Below are positions 41,051 through 50,617 of a stretch of 58,361 nucleotides of DNA, piece by piece. The DNA comes from Natrinema limicola JCM 13563. Lineage in GTDB: Archaea > Halobacteriota > Halobacteria > Halobacteriales > Natrialbaceae. The DNA lies in assembly GCF_000337475.1 (NCBI RefSeq), contig NZ_AOIT01000030.1, positions 1 through 58,361 of the forward strand. The letters are read 5' to 3'. Positions within the stretch are counted from its first letter, which is position 1. The number at the start of each line of letters is the position of its first letter. Position numbers and translations under genes: made by a program. Below the pieces are notes generated by a model. It was not told the DNA's origin. It did no database searches and saw nothing but the letters and a program-made list of their open reading frames with translations.

Positions 41051-41234
41051 CGCTGGCTGGGATTTGAACCACGTCCAGACGTGCTCGTTTCACTGTGCGC
41101 GTCTGGCCTCATTCAAATCCAGAGCGATTCTGTCGCTTACGAATTTGTTCGCGACAAAAATGCGCTGGCTGGGATTTGAACCCAGGTTGTGACCATGGCA
41201 AGGTCACGTGATACCACTACACTACCAGCGCCCT
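41051..41234. repeat. 184-bp duplicated unit with tRNA-Gly, copy 2
   Basis: Second copy of the unit at 40630-40813, starting 421 bp further on in direct orientation. tRNA sequences are identical, whereas the downstream hairpin region has about seven substitutions, several of them in the loop or unpaired parts. Here the terminal tRNA fragment is 20 bases long (41051-41070) because the preceding two bases differ. The 237 bp between the units holds no recognised gene. Confidence 0.85.
41161..41231 (-). tRNA. tRNA-Gly (anticodon GCC), copy 2
   Basis: Second, identical 71-nt tRNA-Gly(GCC) on the minus strand, anticodon GCC in TTGCCAT, with the same acceptor and T arm. It is the upstream one of the pair in transcription order. 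Two adjacent gene copies may raise dosage of a heavily used glycine isoacceptor. Confidence 0.97.
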
Positions 41235-41470
41235 GCTGCACTCATACCTACTACCGGATAGATGTATAAGGGTTGCGAATCGGCCGCCCTTCGGCATGGT
41301 TCGGCATGCCGATTTTTGACCGCGAAGCAGCGACACCCTATCAGGAGTCGGTAATATAATTTTCATTTGACAGCGGCAGTTTGCGACCAGTTGCCGAACG
41401 TGAGTGTGTTCCCGTTCGGCACGAATTCGCGGGTGTGAGCGGTTGTCAGCCGGAATCGAATCCGCTATTC

Positions 41471-41478
41471 TTTTAAGA
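41471..41478 (+). promoter_or_regulatory. Likely promoter of the S10-spc operon
   Basis: TTTTAAGA lies 60 bp before the methyltransferase ATG (41534) and predicts a leader of about 33 nt. It is the strongest TATA-like element between the tRNA-Gly genes and the ribosomal cluster. The rest of 41235-41470 shows no gene. Confidence 0.45.
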
Positions 41479-41533
41479 CCCTCTCCGCAATACATCGCTA
41501 CAGTCTAGTGACGCGGTGCCGAAGCGTCTCGGC

Positions 41534-42409
41534 ATGACCATCAGCGTACTCGTGCCGTCGTCGCTCAGCCGGGAAGCCGAGGACAAACGCGAGGCAACTC
41601 GCAAACTCGGATACGTCGCCCGCGCGGCGACGATCTTCCGGGCCGATCGCCTCATCGTCTATCCCGATCGGGACGGCGAAACGGGGCAATTCGACGGCGG
41701 GTTCGTTGCGACCGTCTTACGGTACGCCGCAACGCCCCCATACCTCCGCAACGAGGTCTGGGGGATGCGGGACGAACTGGAGTACGTGGGGGTCTTGCCG
41801 CCGCTCCGCGCGGTGTCACAGACCGGCTCCGAATCGAACGGTTCGGGGTCGTCAAGACAAGGGATCGTGACCGAGGTCGGACCTGAAGGGCGCGTCCGGG
41901 TCAATTGCGGACTGCAACACCCGATCTCCCTCAACACACCTCCTGACATGGAGGTCGACGAGGGAGAGCGCGTGACCGTCAGGATCTCTTCGCGACGACC
42001 GGTCCGGGCGAAGCTCGTCGACGAGCCCCTTCCGGGGCTCTCAGTCGAGCAGACGGACCTTTCGGCAGCACTCGGCCGTGAGGACGCCGGCGTCTGTATC
42101 GCAGCCTCCCGATTCGGTGAAGAACTCACCGTGGGACGGCTCGAGACGCTGGCCGGACGCGTCGAGGACGACGGGATGACCGTCGCCTTTGGCGCGCCCG
42201 AGCGAGGGTTGCCGGATATCCTCGGAATCGAGGCATCCGCCGTCGGGGCTGTCCAGGAGACAGCCACGGACGGGGATGACGGAGTCGAACCCACTGCCGA
42301 TCCGGGGTTCGACCTCTGGCTAAACACGGTTCCGAACCAGGGAAGCGAGGTGGTGCGAACGGAGGAAGCTCTGTTCGCTACCCTCGCTCCCCTCTCACTC
42401 AGAGAGTGA
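41534..42409 (+). CDS. Putative SPOUT RNA methyltransferase (DUF171-like)
   Basis: Protein of 291 residues, the conserved first gene of the haloarchaeal uL3 operon, annotated elsewhere as a putative RNA uridine-N3 methyltransferase. The N-terminal part (MTISVLVPSSLSREAEDKRE) starts the SPOUT fold, an OB-like domain is inserted at about 110-165 (GIVTEVGPEGRVRVNCGL), and the C-terminal knot contains AFGAPERGLPDILG and DLWLNTVPNQGSEVVRTEEA, whose Q-G-S-x-x-V-R-T-E-E motif binds SAM. ATG 41534 is preferred over an upstream GTG. It is four bases before uL3. Confidence 0.85.
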   Translation: MTISVLVPSSLSREAEDKREATRKLGYVARAATIFRADRLIVYPDRDGETGQFDGGFVATVLRYAATPPYLRNEVWGMRDELEYVGVLPPLRAVSQTGSESNGSGSSRQGIVTEVGPEGRVRVNCGLQHPISLNTPPDMEVDEGERVTVRISSRRPVRAKLVDEPLPGLSVEQTDLSAALGREDAGVCIAASRFGEELTVGRLETLAGRVEDDGMTVAFGAPERGLPDILGIEASAVGAVQETATDGDDGVEPTADPGFDLWLNTVPNQGSEVVRTEEALFATLAPLSLRE

Positions 42410-42413
42410 TTGC

Positions 42414-43433
42414 ATGCCACAAGCAAATAGACCACGCAAAGGCTCACTCGGGTTCGGCCCACGAAAGCGTGCGACCAGCGAGGTCCCACGGTTCAATTCG
42501 TGGCCGGACGACGACGGACAGCCGACGCTGCAGGGGTTCGCGGGCTACAAGGCCGGCATGACCCACGTCGTCATGGTCGACGATAAATCGAATTCGCCGA
42601 CCGAAGGGATGGAACAGACCGTCCCTGTGACGATCGTGGAGACGCCGCCGATGCGCGCCGTGTCCCTGCGAGCGTACGAAGACACGCCGTACGGTATGAA
42701 GCCACTGACTGAGGTCTGGACCGACGAGTTCGTTCCCGAACTCGATCGCGTCCTGGACCTTCCCGGTGACGACTACGACGCCGACGCTGCCACGGACGAA
42801 CTCCGTGGCCTCCACGAGGAGGGCCGCGTCGACGACGTGCGCGTCATCACCCACACGGTACCGTCGGAGGTTCCCTCGGTACCCAAGAAGAAACCGGACG
42901 TGATGGAAACGCGCGTCGGCGGCGGCTCCGTCGACGAACGCGTCGACTTCGCCCTCGAGCTGCTCGAGGACGGCGGCGAACACGTGATGAACGACGTGTT
43001 CCGCGCCGGCGAGTACGTCGACGCAAGCGGCGTCACGAAAGGGAAAGGGACCCAGGGTCCCGTCAAGCGATGGGGCGTCCAGAAACGCAAGGGCAAACAC
43101 GCCCGGCAGGGCTGGCGTCGCCGCATCGGCAACCTCGGCCCCTGGAACCCATCCCGCGTCCGCTCGACGGTCCCCCAGCAGGGCCAGACCGGCTACCACC
43201 AGCGGACGGAACTGAACAAGCGCCTCGTCGACATCGGCGACGGTGCCGACGCGACGGTCGATGGCGGCTTCGTCAACTACGGCGAAGTCGACGGACCGCA
43301 CGCGCTGATCAAGGGCTCGCTGCCCGGGCCACAGAAGCGCCTCGTGCGTTTCCGCCCGGCGATCCGACCCGGAGACCAGCCGCGCCTCGATCCCGAGGTG
43401 CGCTACGTCTCCACCGCATCCAACCAGGGATAA
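42414..43433 (+). CDS. rpl3: 50S ribosomal protein uL3
   Basis: Large-subunit protein of 339 residues at the start of domain VI of 23S rRNA, with a finger reaching the peptidyl transferase centre. MPQANRPRKGSLGFGPRKRA is the archaeal N-terminus; GFAGYKAGMTHVVMVDD and the central loop TPVKRWGVQKRKGKHARQG-like (here QGPVKRWGVQKRKGKHARQG) are conserved. The gene opens the ribosomal part of the operon and is followed 3 bp later by uL4. Compared with bacteria it carries the archaeal/eukaryotic insertions. Confidence 0.98.
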   Translation: MPQANRPRKGSLGFGPRKRATSEVPRFNSWPDDDGQPTLQGFAGYKAGMTHVVMVDDKSNSPTEGMEQTVPVTIVETPPMRAVSLRAYEDTPYGMKPLTEVWTDEFVPELDRVLDLPGDDYDADAATDELRGLHEEGRVDDVRVITHTVPSEVPSVPKKKPDVMETRVGGGSVDERVDFALELLEDGGEHVMNDVFRAGEYVDASGVTKGKGTQGPVKRWGVQKRKGKHARQGWRRRIGNLGPWNPSRVRSTVPQQGQTGYHQRTELNKRLVDIGDGADATVDGGFVNYGEVDGPHALIKGSLPGPQKRLVRFRPAIRPGDQPRLDPEVRYVSTASNQG

Positions 43434-43436
43434 CAC

Positions 43437-44189
43437 ATGGACGCAACAGTACGAGACCTGGACGGCTCCGAGGCGGGCACGGTCGAGCTCCCGGCGGTCT
43501 TCGAGACCACGTACCGCCCGGACTTGATCGGCCGCGCCGTGCGTGCCGCACAGGCCAACCGAAAACAGGACTACGGCGCCGACGAGTTCGCCGGCCTTCG
43601 AACGCCGGCCGAATCGTTCGGCAGCGGCCGAGGTATGGCCCACGTCCCACGACAGGAGGGTCGCGGTCGACGCGTTCCCCAGACCGTCAAGGGGCGCAAG
43701 GCCCACCCGCCGAAAGCCGAGAAGGACTGGACTGAATCGATCAACACGAAAGAGAAGAAACTGGCCGTCCGCAGCGCCATCGCTGCGACGACCGACGCCG
43801 AACTCGTCGCCGAACGTGGCCACGAGTTCGACGACGACGCCGAGATTCCGGTCGTCGTCTCCGACGAGTTCGAGGACCTCCACAAGACGAAGGAGGTCGT
43901 CGAATTCCTCGAGGCCGCCGGCCTCGCGGACGACATCGAACGCGCCGACGAGGGTCGCAGCGTCCGCTCCGGTCAGGGGAAAGCCCGTGGCCGCAAGTAC
44001 AAGACGCCGACGTCGATCCTCTTTGTCACCTCGAGCGAGACCGGTCCGTCGCGTGCCGCCCGCAACCTTGCGGGTGCCGACGTGACGACGGCTGCCGAGG
44101 TCAACGCGGAGGATCTCGCGCCCGGCGCACAGCCCGGACGGCTGACCGTCTGGACCGAGAGCGCACTCGAGGAGGTGGCTGACCGATGA
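43437..44189 (+). CDS. rpl4: 50S ribosomal protein uL4
   Basis: Protein of 250 residues lining the exit tunnel. The long basic loop contains GRGMAHVPRQEGRGRRVPQT, which inserts into 23S rRNA; VRSGQGKARGRKYKTPTSIL is the other conserved segment. Start ATG 43437 is three bases after uL3 and the stop overlaps uL23 by four. In bacteria L4 also represses its own operon; no comparable leader structure was sought or seen here. Confidence 0.97.
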   Translation: MDATVRDLDGSEAGTVELPAVFETTYRPDLIGRAVRAAQANRKQDYGADEFAGLRTPAESFGSGRGMAHVPRQEGRGRRVPQTVKGRKAHPPKAEKDWTESINTKEKKLAVRSAIAATTDAELVAERGHEFDDDAEIPVVVSDEFEDLHKTKEVVEFLEAAGLADDIERADEGRSVRSGQGKARGRKYKTPTSILFVTSSETGPSRAARNLAGADVTTAAEVNAEDLAPGAQPGRLTVWTESALEEVADR

Positions 44190-44440
44190 GTTCGATCATC
44201 GAACACCCGCTCGTGACCGAGAAGGCGATGGACGACATGGACTTCGAGAACAAGCTCCAGTTCGTCGTCAACCCGGACGCGACCAAGCCCGAGATTCGGG
44301 ACGAGGTCGAAGAGCGCTTCGAGATCTCGGTCGAGAACGTGAACACGCAGGTTACGATGAACGGCAAGAAGAAAGCGGTCGTCCGCCTCTCCGAGGACGA
44401 CGACGCACAGGAAGTCGCTTCGCGAATCGGGGTGTTCTGA
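44186..44440 (+). CDS. rpl23: 50S ribosomal protein uL23
   Basis: Small protein of 84 residues at the tunnel exit, where signal recognition particle and the Sec translocon dock. It begins MSSIIEHPLVTEKAMDDMDF, followed by KLQFVVNPDATKPEIRDEVE, the family core. The C-terminus is short as in archaea, without the bacterial tunnel loop. Four-base overlap with uL4 and a 2-bp gap to uL2. Confidence 0.97.
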   Translation: MSSIIEHPLVTEKAMDDMDFENKLQFVVNPDATKPEIRDEVEERFEISVENVNTQVTMNGKKKAVVRLSEDDDAQEVASRIGVF

Positions 44441-44442
44441 GC

Positions 44443-45165
44443 ATGGGACGACGCATTCAAGGACAACGACGCGGTCGCGGGACCTCCACGTTCCGTGCCC
44501 CGTCGCACCGGTACAAGGCGAAGCTCGACCACAAGAAAGAGGAAGACGACGACATCGTGCGCGGGACGGTCGTGGACATCGAACACGACCCGGCCCGATC
44601 CGCACCGGTTGCCGCCGTCGAATTCGACGACGGCGATCAGCGACTGATCCTCGCACCCGAGGGTATCACCGTCGGCGAGGAGCTGCAGGTCGGCGTTTCC
44701 GCAGAGATCAAGCCCGGCAACACGCTCCCGCTCGCGGAGATTCCCGAAGGGGTGCCGGTCTGTAACGTCGAAGCGAACCCCGGTGACGGCGGTCGATTCG
44801 CCCGCGCTTCGGGGACCAACGCGGACCTCATCACTCACGACCGCAACGCTGCGGTCGTCCAGCTTCCAAGCGGCGAGGTCAAGCGCCTCGATCCGCAGTG
44901 TCGTGCCACCATCGGCGTCGTCGCCGGTGGCGGTCGCACGGAGAAGCCGATGGTCAAGGCAGGGAACAAGTACCACAAGATGAAGGCCCGGGGCACCAAG
45001 TGGCCTCGCGTCCGTGGTGTTGCGATGAACGCCGTCGACCACCCGTTCGGTGGCGGTGGCCGCCAGCACCCCGGCAAACCCAAGTCCGTCTCGCGGGACG
45101 CCCCGCCGGGACGGAAGGTCGGTGACATCTCGTCCCGACGCACCGGTCGAGGTGGCAACAAATGA
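44443..45165 (+). CDS. rpl2: 50S ribosomal protein uL2
   Basis: Protein of 240 residues needed for subunit joining and peptidyl-transferase activity. The N-terminal [20 protein letters not shown], the middle [20 protein letters not shown] and the C-terminal [19 protein letters not shown] are canonical; the His in the latter loop is the conserved one near the active site. Overlaps uS19 by 4 bp. Confidence 0.98.
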   Translation: MGRRIQGQRRGRGTSTFRAPSHRYKAKLDHKKEEDDDIVRGTVVDIEHDPARSAPVAAVEFDDGDQRLILAPEGITVGEELQVGVSAEIKPGNTLPLAEIPEGVPVCNVEANPGDGGRFARASGTNADLITHDRNAAVVQLPSGEVKRLDPQCRATIGVVAGGGRTEKPMVKAGNKYHKMKARGTKWPRVRGVAMNAVDHPFGGGGRQHPGKPKSVSRDAPPGRKVGDISSRRTGRGGNK

Positions 45166-45584
45166 GTCAGGAGTACCGAACCGGCCGTGAAGGTGAGTTC
45201 ACCTACCGCGGCTACACGGTCGAGGAGCTGCAGGACATGGAGCTCGACGAGGTCGTGGAACTGCTGCCCGCACGACAGCGGCGAAGTATTCAGCGTGGCC
45301 TCTCCGTCGAGAAGCAGAAGCTGCTCGAGGAGGCCCGCAACGCGGACGAAGAAGAGACGGCGAACGCGCCGATCCGAACGCACCTGCGGGATATGCCGAT
45401 CCTGCCGGAGTTCGTTGACCTGACCTTCGAGGTCTACAACGGCCAGTCGTTCGAGCGCGTACGCGTCGAACCAGAAATGATCGGCCACTACCTCGGCGAG
45501 TTCCGGCTCACCCGGACCTCCGTCGAGCACGGTCAGGCCGGTATCGGCGCGACCCGATCGTCGAAGTTCGTCCCACTGAAGTGA
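45162..45584 (+). CDS. rps19: 30S ribosomal protein uS19
   Basis: Head protein of the small subunit, 140 residues, forming a dimer with uS13. Archaeal-type with an N-terminal extension ([20 protein letters not shown]) before the core; [20 protein letters not shown] and [19 protein letters not shown] are the core motifs. Starts inside the uL2 stop (ATGA) and is separated by 7 bp from uL22. Confidence 0.97.
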   Translation: MSQEYRTGREGEFTYRGYTVEELQDMELDEVVELLPARQRRSIQRGLSVEKQKLLEEARNADEEETANAPIRTHLRDMPILPEFVDLTFEVYNGQSFERVRVEPEMIGHYLGEFRLTRTSVEHGQAGIGATRSSKFVPLK

Positions 45585-45591
45585 TCCACGC

Positions 45592-46071
45592 ATGGGAATC
45601 AACTACTCAGTCGACGCCGATCCCGACACCACGGCGAAAGCCATGCTTCGGGAGCGGCAGATGAGCCACAAGCACAGCAAGGAGGTCGCCCGCGAGATCA
45701 AAGGCCGCACTGTCGCGGATGCGCAGGCGTACCTCCAGGACGTCATCGACGAAGTCCAGTCGGTTCCGTTCAAGTCCCACAACGCCGGTGCGGGGCACCG
45801 CTCCGACGTCGACGGCTGGGACGCCGGCAAGTACCCGGAGAAGGTCTCCGGGGAGTTCCTCGACCTGCTCGAGAACGTCGAAGCCAACGCCGACAGTCAG
45901 GGTTTCGACGGCGCGTCCATGGAGATCGTCCACGTCGCCGCCCACAAGGTCGGCGAGTCCGTGGGCCGCAAGCCCCGCGCGATGGGGCGGGCGTCCTCCT
46001 GGAACACGCCGCAGGTCGACGTCGAGATCGTCGTCGAAGAAGTCGACGAGGACGAAGAAGGTGATAGCTAA
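45592..46071 (+). CDS. rpl22: 50S ribosomal protein uL22
   Basis: Tunnel protein of 159 residues. The core begins [20 protein letters not shown] and the tunnel hairpin includes [20 protein letters not shown]. An insertion around [20 protein letters not shown] is typical of archaeal/eukaryotic uL22 (L17 in older naming). The acidic C-terminus fits halophilic adaptation. Its last base overlaps the uS3 ATG. Confidence 0.97.
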   Translation: MGINYSVDADPDTTAKAMLRERQMSHKHSKEVAREIKGRTVADAQAYLQDVIDEVQSVPFKSHNAGAGHRSDVDGWDAGKYPEKVSGEFLDLLENVEANADSQGFDGASMEIVHVAAHKVGESVGRKPRAMGRASSWNTPQVDVEIVVEEVDEDEEGDS

Positions 46072-47003
46072 TGGCTGACGAACACCAATTCATCGAGAAC
46101 GGCCTCCAGCGGTCCCAGATCGACGAGTTCTTCCAGGAAGAACTCGGCCGCGCAGGCTACGGTGGTATGGACGTCGCCAAGACGCCGATGGGAACCCAGA
46201 TCGTCCTCAAGGCCGAAAAGCCCGGGATGGTCATCGGCAAAGGCGGCGAGAACATCCGGAAGGTCACGACGGCCCTCGAAGAGCGGTTCAACCTCGAGGA
46301 CCCCCAGATCGACGTCCAGGAGGTCGAAGAACCCGACCTCAACGCACGGATCGTCGCCGACCGACTGGCCAACGCACTCGAGCGTGGCTGGTACTTCCGG
46401 AAGGCCGGCCACACGACGATCGACCGGATCATGGAAGCCGGCGCACTCGGCGCGGAGATCGTCCTCTCCGGGAAGGTCACCGGTGCGCGATCGCGCGTCG
46501 AGAAGTTCAACCGCGGTTACATCAAGCACAACGGTGAACCCGCCGAAGAGGTCGTCGACCACGGTCAGGGCGTCGCGGTGATGAAACTCGGCACCATCGG
46601 TGTCGACGTCAAGATCATCCCGCCGGGAGCCGAGCTCCCCGACGACTTCGAAGTCAACGAGGATATGGATCCCGAAGAACTCGTCCCCGATGCCGTCGAG
46701 GCCAACGAGGCCGAAGGCGTCGAGGAGCTCCTCGAGGGCGAACCCGAGGAAGCCGAGGCCGCCGAAGCCGCTGCCGAAGCTGCGGCTGAGGAGCCCGCCG
46801 AGACCGTCGACGAAGACGTCGTCGAAGAGGTCATCGAAGAGGAAGTCGAGGCCGACGAGGAGTTCGAAGAGGTCGACGTCCCCGGCGGCGACGAAGACGT
46901 CGAAGAAGAACTCGACGAACTCGAGGAAGACGTCGAAGCGGAAGCCGAAGAACTCGTCGAGGAGATGGAAGCGGAAGACGACGACGAGGGAGGTGACGCC
47001 TGA
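46071..47003 (+). CDS. rps3: 30S ribosomal protein uS3
   Basis: Protein of 310 residues at the mRNA entry site. The N-terminal KH type 2 domain contains [20 protein letters not shown]; the C-domain has RAGYGGMDV-related and [20 protein letters not shown] segments. After about residue 195 comes a tail of roughly 110 residues, almost entirely Glu/Asp/Ala/Val, as in other haloarchaea; it is probably disordered and helps solubility in molar KCl. One-base overlaps on both sides mark tight coupling. Confidence 0.97.
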   Translation: MADEHQFIENGLQRSQIDEFFQEELGRAGYGGMDVAKTPMGTQIVLKAEKPGMVIGKGGENIRKVTTALEERFNLEDPQIDVQEVEEPDLNARIVADRLANALERGWYFRKAGHTTIDRIMEAGALGAEIVLSGKVTGARSRVEKFNRGYIKHNGEPAEEVVDHGQGVAVMKLGTIGVDVKIIPPGAELPDDFEVNEDMDPEELVPDAVEANEAEGVEELLEGEPEEAEAAEAAAEAAAEEPAETVDEDVVEEVIEEEVEADEEFEEVDVPGGDEDVEEELDELEEDVEAEAEELVEEMEAEDDDEGGDA

Positions 47004-47218
47004 TGGCGATCCTTCACGTCGAAGAAATCCGCGACATGACGCCTGCCGAACGGCAGGAGGAACTCGAGGAACTCGAGACGGAACTGCTGAACCAGAAATC
47101 CGTCCTCGCAGCCGGTGGTGCTCCGGAGAATCCGGGCCGCATCGGCGAACTGAGTCGCACCATCGCGCGGATCAAGACGATCCAGCGTGAGGAAGGCGAT
47201 CTCGAAGACGAAGAATAA
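47003..47218 (+). CDS. rpl29: 50S ribosomal protein uL29
   Basis: Helical hairpin protein of 71 residues beside the tunnel exit. [20 protein letters not shown] and [18 protein letters not shown] form the two antiparallel helices. Length is typical for archaea. Start ATG 47003 overlaps the uS3 stop by one base. Confidence 0.96.
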   Translation: MAILHVEEIRDMTPAERQEELEELETELLNQKSVLAAGGAPENPGRIGELSRTIARIKTIQREEGDLEDEE

Positions 47219-47225
47219 GACAACA

Positions 47226-47630
47226 ATGGCACTGACACCCGAGACCCTGCCGCGACACGAACTCAACGGGCTGCCCGTCCGCGTCGTCGAGAGCGACGAC
47301 GCCTCGCGGGTCGGTCTGGAGGGACGGGTCGTCATCGAGACGACCAACACCCTCTCGGTAGAAGTTCGTGAAGACGGCGAGTCACGGGTGGTGATGGTGC
47401 CGAAGTCGGGCTCGACGTTCGAGTTCGCGATCACAGATGACGCCGCCGACTTCGCGAAGGAGTCGGGGACTGCGTCCAAACTGGCCGACACTCAACCTGC
47501 TGGGGTGGAGCAATCTCCCCCGGTGGACGGCGCTGGCGAGGACGTAGCCTACGTTACGGTCGATGGATCGCGGCTGCTCTCACGACCCGCCCGACGCACG
47601 GAAACGAATGGTGATTCACCATGGCAATAG
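47226..47630 (+). CDS. rnp1: Ribonuclease P protein component 1 (Rpp29/Pop4)
   Basis: Protein subunit of archaeal RNase P, 134 residues, which binds the specificity domain of the catalytic RNA during tRNA 5' processing. Visible are HELNGLPVRVVESDDASRVG, GLEGRVVIETTNTLSVEV and VMVPKSGSTFEFAI, an Sm-like barrel. A less conserved Asp/Ala-rich segment follows and the end resembles the barrel's last strand. Location between uL29 and uS17 is the standard archaeal arrangement. ATG 47226 was chosen over an upstream in-frame start inside uL29; the stop overlaps uS17 by 10 bp. Confidence 0.93.
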   Translation: MALTPETLPRHELNGLPVRVVESDDASRVGLEGRVVIETTNTLSVEVREDGESRVVMVPKSGSTFEFAITDDAADFAKESGTASKLADTQPAGVEQSPPVDGAGEDVAYVTVDGSRLLSRPARRTETNGDSPWQ

Positions 47631-48058
47631 GACTAGACGTTGAAACCCCTCCGGAACCAGAAAACCCGGAGGAATACGACTACGAGAAGTGTCCGTTCTA
47701 CGGCGACCTCGCCGTTCGAGGCCAGGTCCTCGAAGGCACCGTCGTCTCGACGGACATGGACAAGACCGTAGTCGTCGAGCGAGAGTACGACGTGGCGGTT
47801 CCGAAATACGACCGCCAGATGAAACGTCGCTCGCGCATCCCGGCTCACGTGCCGGGCGTGCTCGAGCCGCTCTCGGTCGGTGACACGGTCAAGATCGCAG
47901 AGACCCGACCACTGTCGAAGACGAAATCGCACGTGGTCGTCGAAGTAACCCAAGAAGCGACTGCGGCAGACGTCGCCGAGCTGACCGGTCAGGCCGAGCC
48001 TGAGCCGGAGCTCTCGGCGGACGATCTCGCTGCAGCCGAAGACGAGGGTGATCAGTGA
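47621..48058 (+). CDS. rps17: 30S ribosomal protein uS17
   Basis: OB-fold primary rRNA-binding protein of 145 residues. It starts [20 protein letters not shown] and has [40 protein letters not shown] and [19 protein letters not shown], the archaeal/eukaryotic S11-like insertions. The C-terminus is a longer acidic tail than usual (about 25 residues). Starts inside the end of rnp1 and overlaps uL14 by one base. Confidence 0.97.
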   Translation: MAIGLDVETPPEPENPEEYDYEKCPFYGDLAVRGQVLEGTVVSTDMDKTVVVEREYDVAVPKYDRQMKRRSRIPAHVPGVLEPLSVGDTVKIAETRPLSKTKSHVVVEVTQEATAADVAELTGQAEPEPELSADDLAAAEDEGDQ

Positions 48059-48456
48059 TGGAGGCAATGAAAGCCGACGTCACTCAGGGCCTGAAGAAGG
48101 GCTCGCTGGTCACGTGTGCCGACAACACCGGCGCGCGTGAGCTGAAGGTCATCAGCGTCTCGGGCTACCACGGCACCAAGAGCCGCCAGCCGAAGGCGGG
48201 TATCGGTGACAAAGTGACCGTCTCGGTCACGAAAGGGACCCCCGAGATGCGCCGCCAGGTCCTCGAGGCCGTCATCGTCCGCCAGCGGAAATCGATCCGC
48301 CGGCCCGATGGCACCCGACTCAAGTTCGAGGACAACGCGGCGGTCATCATCGACGAGAACGAAGAGCCTCGCGGGACGGAGATCAAAGGACCGATCGCCC
48401 GCGAAGTCGCAGAACGCTTCGGCGCAATCGCCAGCACGGCGACGATGATCGTATAG
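48058..48456 (+). CDS. rpl14: 50S ribosomal protein uL14
   Basis: Intersubunit-bridge protein of 132 residues. It begins [20 protein letters not shown], then [19 protein letters not shown], and ends [16 protein letters not shown] 48058 (overlapping the uS17 stop TGA as TGATG) is chosen rather than GTG three bases earlier because haloarchaeal uL14 starts MEA. A 2-bp gap leads to uL24. Confidence 0.97.
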   Translation: MEAMKADVTQGLKKGSLVTCADNTGARELKVISVSGYHGTKSRQPKAGIGDKVTVSVTKGTPEMRRQVLEAVIVRQRKSIRRPDGTRLKFEDNAAVIIDENEEPRGTEIKGPIAREVAERFGAIASTATMIV

Positions 48457-48458
48457 AT

Positions 48459-48815
48459 ATGACTGAACAACCACACAAACAGCGAACGCAGACGCGAAAC
48501 GCGCCGCTGCACAAGCGACAGAAGCAGCTGCACGCGACGCTGTCCGACGAGCTTCGCGAGGAGTACGACACTCGACGCACCCGCGTCAACGCGGGCGACA
48601 CCGTCGAGGTCATGCGTGGCGACCACGCCGGCGAGGAAGGCGAGGTCGTCCGTGCCATCCTCGAGGACGGCACGATCCACGTCGAGGACGTCACCATCGA
48701 GACGGCCGACGGCGAGGAAGTGCCCCGGCCGCTCGACCCCTCGAACGTCCGTATCACGGAGCTCGACTTAGAGGACGAGCGTCGCGAGGCGCGTCTCGAA
48801 GGTGATAACGAATGA
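48459..48815 (+). CDS. rpl24: 50S ribosomal protein uL24
   Basis: Assembly-initiating protein of 118 residues. [19 protein letters not shown] precedes the KOW motif [16 protein letters not shown]-like (here [19 protein letters not shown]). The C-terminal acidic stretch [18 protein letters not shown] is typical of haloarchaea. Overlaps eS4 by 4 bp. Confidence 0.97.
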   Translation: MTEQPHKQRTQTRNAPLHKRQKQLHATLSDELREEYDTRRTRVNAGDTVEVMRGDHAGEEGEVVRAILEDGTIHVEDVTIETADGEEVPRPLDPSNVRITELDLEDERREARLEGDNE

Positions 48816-49510
48816 CGAAACACCAGAAGCGACTATCGGTACCGAAGTCCTGGCCGGTCGAGCGAAAGACCGATACCTTCACCGTAAAGGCCGGTGCCGG
48901 CCCGCACGGTCAAGACGGCGTGCCGCTCGTCGTCCTCCTGCGGGACGTGCTCGGCTACGTGGACTCGCGCAAGGAAGCGCGATACGCTCTCTCGGAGGAT
49001 GCGATCCTCGTCAACGGGGATGCGATCAATGACGAACAGCGCCCGATCGGCATGTTCGACATTATCGCCTTCCCCGGACGCGAGGAGTACTACCGCGTCT
49101 TCCCCGACGAGGGCGGTCGGCTCGCACTGACCGCAATCGACGAGGACGCTGCCCAGAGCCGCCTCGGCAAGATCGAGGGCAAACAGCAGATCCCGGGTGG
49201 CGACACCCAGCTGACGCTGCACGACGGGACGAACGTCCTCGTCGAGGACGACGAGTACGACACGCGCGACTCGATCGTCATCGACAACGACGACAAGTCG
49301 ATCGTCGCCCACTTCCCCTACGAGGAGGGCGCGCTCGTGACGGCCGTTCGTGGCAACCACGGCGGCAAGATCGGCGAAATCGACGCGATCGACATCACGC
49401 CCGGCAGCGGCTCGAACACCGTCGGCGTCTCGACGGACGACGGCGGCTTCGAAACGATCGAAGAGTACGTCGTCGTCATCGACGAGAACTTCACGGGTGA
49501 TGACGAATGA
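48812..49510 (+). CDS. rps4e: 30S ribosomal protein eS4
   Basis: Archaeal/eukaryotic-specific small-subunit protein of 232 residues. [20 protein letters not shown] is the conserved N-terminus; an S4-like RNA-binding domain lies at about 40-105 ([19 protein letters not shown]), and a KOW-like [15 protein letters not shown] segment occurs near the end. Four-base overlaps with both uL24 and uL5 indicate coupled translation. Confidence 0.97.
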   Translation: MTKHQKRLSVPKSWPVERKTDTFTVKAGAGPHGQDGVPLVVLLRDVLGYVDSRKEARYALSEDAILVNGDAINDEQRPIGMFDIIAFPGREEYYRVFPDEGGRLALTAIDEDAAQSRLGKIEGKQQIPGGDTQLTLHDGTNVLVEDDEYDTRDSIVIDNDDKSIVAHFPYEEGALVTAVRGNHGGKIGEIDAIDITPGSGSNTVGVSTDDGGFETIEEYVVVIDENFTGDDE

Positions 49511-50046
49511 GCGAAGCTGACGCAGGCGAGTTCCACGAGATGCGCGAACCGCGCGTCGAAAAAGTCGTCGTCCACATGGGCGTCGGCCAGGGTGGTCGCG
49601 AACTCGGCAAAGCAGAAGACATCATCGAGGAGATCACGGAGCAGGAAAGCGTCCGCACGCAGGCAAAGCGGACCGAGCCTGACTTCGGCATCCGTCAGGG
49701 CGACCCGATCGGCACGAAGGTTACCCTTCGTGGCGACGACGCCTCCGACTTCCTCGAGAAAGCGCTGCCGCTCGCGGACATCTCCGCGACGCAGTTCGAC
49801 GACACCGGCAACTTCAGCTTCGGTGTCGAGGAACACACCGACTTCCCGAGCCAGGAGTACGACCCGAACGTCGGGATCTACGGGCTGGACGTCACCGTCA
49901 ACCTGGTGCGTCCGGGCTACCGCATCGCCAAGCGCGACAAGGCCACCCGCTCGATCCCCTCGAGCCACCGACTGACCCACGAGGACGCCATCGCGTTCCT
50001 CGAGGCGAACTTCGACGTCAGCGTGGAGGCCCCAGACGATGAGTGA
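49507..50046 (+). CDS. rpl5: 50S ribosomal protein uL5
   Basis: 5S rRNA-binding protein of 179 residues in the central protuberance. [20 protein letters not shown], then [20 protein letters not shown]-like (here [20 protein letters not shown]) and [20 protein letters not shown] are family segments. It overlaps the uS14 start by 8 bp. Confidence 0.97.
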   Translation: MSEADAGEFHEMREPRVEKVVVHMGVGQGGRELGKAEDIIEEITEQESVRTQAKRTEPDFGIRQGDPIGTKVTLRGDDASDFLEKALPLADISATQFDDTGNFSFGVEEHTDFPSQEYDPNVGIYGLDVTVNLVRPGYRIAKRDKATRSIPSSHRLTHEDAIAFLEANFDVSVEAPDDE

Positions 50047-50221
50047 AAGCGAAACCGAAAACGACCAGACGGGCGAGCACGCCGCAAAGCGGACGGGACA
50101 GATCGAGTCCTGTCAGCGCTGTGGCCGCGAGCAGGGACTGGTCGGCAAGTACGACATCAACCTGTGCCGACAGTGCTTCCGCGAGATCGCCCGCGACATG
50201 GGATTCAAGAAGTATCGATAA
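50039..50221 (+). CDS. rps14: 30S ribosomal protein uS14 (zinc type)
   Basis: Short zinc-binding uS14 of 60 residues. Cysteines C25/C28 (ESCQRCGRE) and C43/C46 (NLCRQCFRE) bind one zinc. The C-terminus MGFKKYR is the standard ending. An N-terminal Glu/Thr-rich extension of about 15 residues is a halophilic feature. Only one base separates it from uS8. Confidence 0.97.
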   Translation: MSESETENDQTGEHAAKRTGQIESCQRCGREQGLVGKYDINLCRQCFREIARDMGFKKYR

Positions 50222-50222
50222 C

Positions 50223-50615
50223 ATGACTGGAAACGATCCACTCAGCAACGCGCTCTCGGGACTCGACAACGCCGAGAGTGTGGGTCATCTCACCCACGAG
50301 GTAACGCCCGCCTCGAACGAGATCGGCAGCGTGCTCGAGGTCTTCTACGACCGCGGGTACATCGACGGCTTCGAGTACGTCGATGACGGCAAAGCCGGTC
50401 AGTTCGAGGTCGAACTAAAAGGAGCGATCAACGAGTGCGGCCCCATCAAGCCCCGCTATGCCGTTGGCGCTGAAGACTTCGAGAAGTGGGAGAAGCGCTA
50501 TCTCCCCGCTCGAGACTTCGGTGCGCTCGTCGTCACGACGAGCAGTGGCATCATGAGCCACTACGAGGCACGCGAGAAGGGTATTGGGGGCCAGGTGATC
50601 GCATACGTCTACTAA
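50223..50615 (+). CDS. rps8: 30S ribosomal protein uS8
   Basis: Central-domain 16S rRNA-binding protein of 130 residues. [20 protein letters not shown] is the archaeal N-terminus and [20 protein letters not shown], ending GGQVIAYVY, is the universal C-terminal motif. ATG 50223 was chosen from the family start; the frame is open much further upstream as a shadow of uL5/uS14. Confidence 0.97.
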   Translation: MTGNDPLSNALSGLDNAESVGHLTHEVTPASNEIGSVLEVFYDRGYIDGFEYVDDGKAGQFEVELKGAINECGPIKPRYAVGAEDFEKWEKRYLPARDFGALVVTTSSGIMSHYEAREKGIGGQVIAYVY

Positions 50616-50617
50616 CC

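Noticed and set aside
40628-41234. A CRISPR-like array because of repeated ~20-base blocks
   Set aside because: The repeated blocks are tRNA-Gly 3' ends within two 184-bp units; there are no regular spacers and no cas genes.
42444-43883. 479-codon minus-strand frame across rpl3 and rpl4
   Set aside because: Antisense shadow of two ribosomal protein genes. Length alone is not evidence at this GC content.
46700-47000. Highly repetitive GAAGTC/GACGAA-like stretch
   Set aside because: It is the coding sequence of the acidic uS3 tail, not a tandem repeat or CRISPR-like array.
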